Shown here piece by piece: positions 45,368-45,423 of a stretch of 45,423 nucleotides of DNA. The translations under genes were made by a program, and so were the position numbers. A model generated the notes under the pieces. It made no database searches. It worked only from the letters and a program-made list of their open reading frames with translations, and was not told where the DNA came from. This DNA is from Dickeya undicola. GTDB lineage: Bacteria > Pseudomonadota > Gammaproteobacteria > Enterobacterales > Enterobacteriaceae. The stretch spans positions 1 through 45,423 of the forward strand of contig NZ_JSYG01000016.1 in the NCBI RefSeq assembly GCF_000784735.1, given 5' to 3'. The first letter of the stretch is position 1; each line of letters starts with the position of its first letter.

Positions 45368-45423
45368 AATTCTTTTCATTCCAACCGTCATGCTCACACT
45401 TCACGTGCACAACCATCAGAACC
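45368..45423 (-). other. 23S-5S internal spacer (partial)
   Basis: 56 bp upstream of 5S within the rRNA operon. No end of 23S could be identified before the window ends. Confidence 0.7.

Noticed and set aside
45114-45416. 100-codon minus-strand frame across 5S rRNA
   Set aside because: It overlaps the 5S gene and its terminator and is therefore non-coding.

Overview
The window is a chromosomal segment of an enterobacterium (Enterobacterales). The housekeeping gene blocks closely match the Escherichia coli order orn-rsgA-psd-mscM-epmA-frdABCD-blc-efp-epmB-yjeI and metA-aceBAK-iclR-metH-yjbB-lysC-pgi, but with losses and joins that E. coli does not have. Protein divergence from E. coli and the kind of repeat element upstream of frdA point to the Dickeya/Pectobacterium group. 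That genus-level placement is inference from memory and was not computed.

Layout. (1) Positions 1-11746 are an accessory region transcribed entirely on the minus strand. From its upstream end it encodes a periplasmic adaptor (HlyD-like), a GAF-like/HlyD fusion, a PqqD-like/M50 site-2-protease/HlyD fusion, two nearly duplicate exported tail-collar-domain proteins, and the first 1585 codons of a giant repetitive surface protein with an N-terminal LEPRxLL-type motif and a DUF4347 domain. The last gene runs off the left edge. This region abuts a tRNA-Gly(GCC) gene and is the best candidate for an undescribed system. (2) 12042-18416: tRNA-Gly, orn, and the divergent rsgA-psd-mscM operon. (3) 18448-26822: epmA, fumarate reductase frdABCD, lipocalin blc, a DUF486 membrane protein, efp, epmB and a yjeI-like lipoprotein. 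EpmA, EpmB and their substrate EF-P are all present. (4) 27065-34118: pgi, a lysine riboswitch with lysC, a YjbB-type Na/Pi transporter and a DASS-type anion permease. (5) 34190-44870: metH, iclR, the glyoxylate-bypass operon aceBAK and metA. (6) 45211-45423: the 3' end of an rRNA operon, with 5S rRNA and its terminator, read on the minus strand.

How the parts work together. The core genes cover RNA turnover and ribosome assembly (orn, rsgA), phosphatidylethanolamine synthesis (psd), osmotic protection (mscM), EF-P beta-lysylation, anaerobic fumarate respiration, glycolysis (pgi), lysine and methionine entry steps, and acetate growth through the glyoxylate shunt under IclR. Regulation is visible as a lysine riboswitch before lysC, three exact tandem MetJ-like 8-mers plus a MetR-type palindrome before metA, and IclR-like half-palindromes before iclR and aceB. 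The accessory region combines export/adaptor modules, an intramembrane protease and exported substrates. My working hypothesis is a dedicated export and processing route for a giant adhesin, with the collar proteins as co-exported or periplasmic/surface partners. No outer-membrane channel or ABC/ATPase component is visible within the window.
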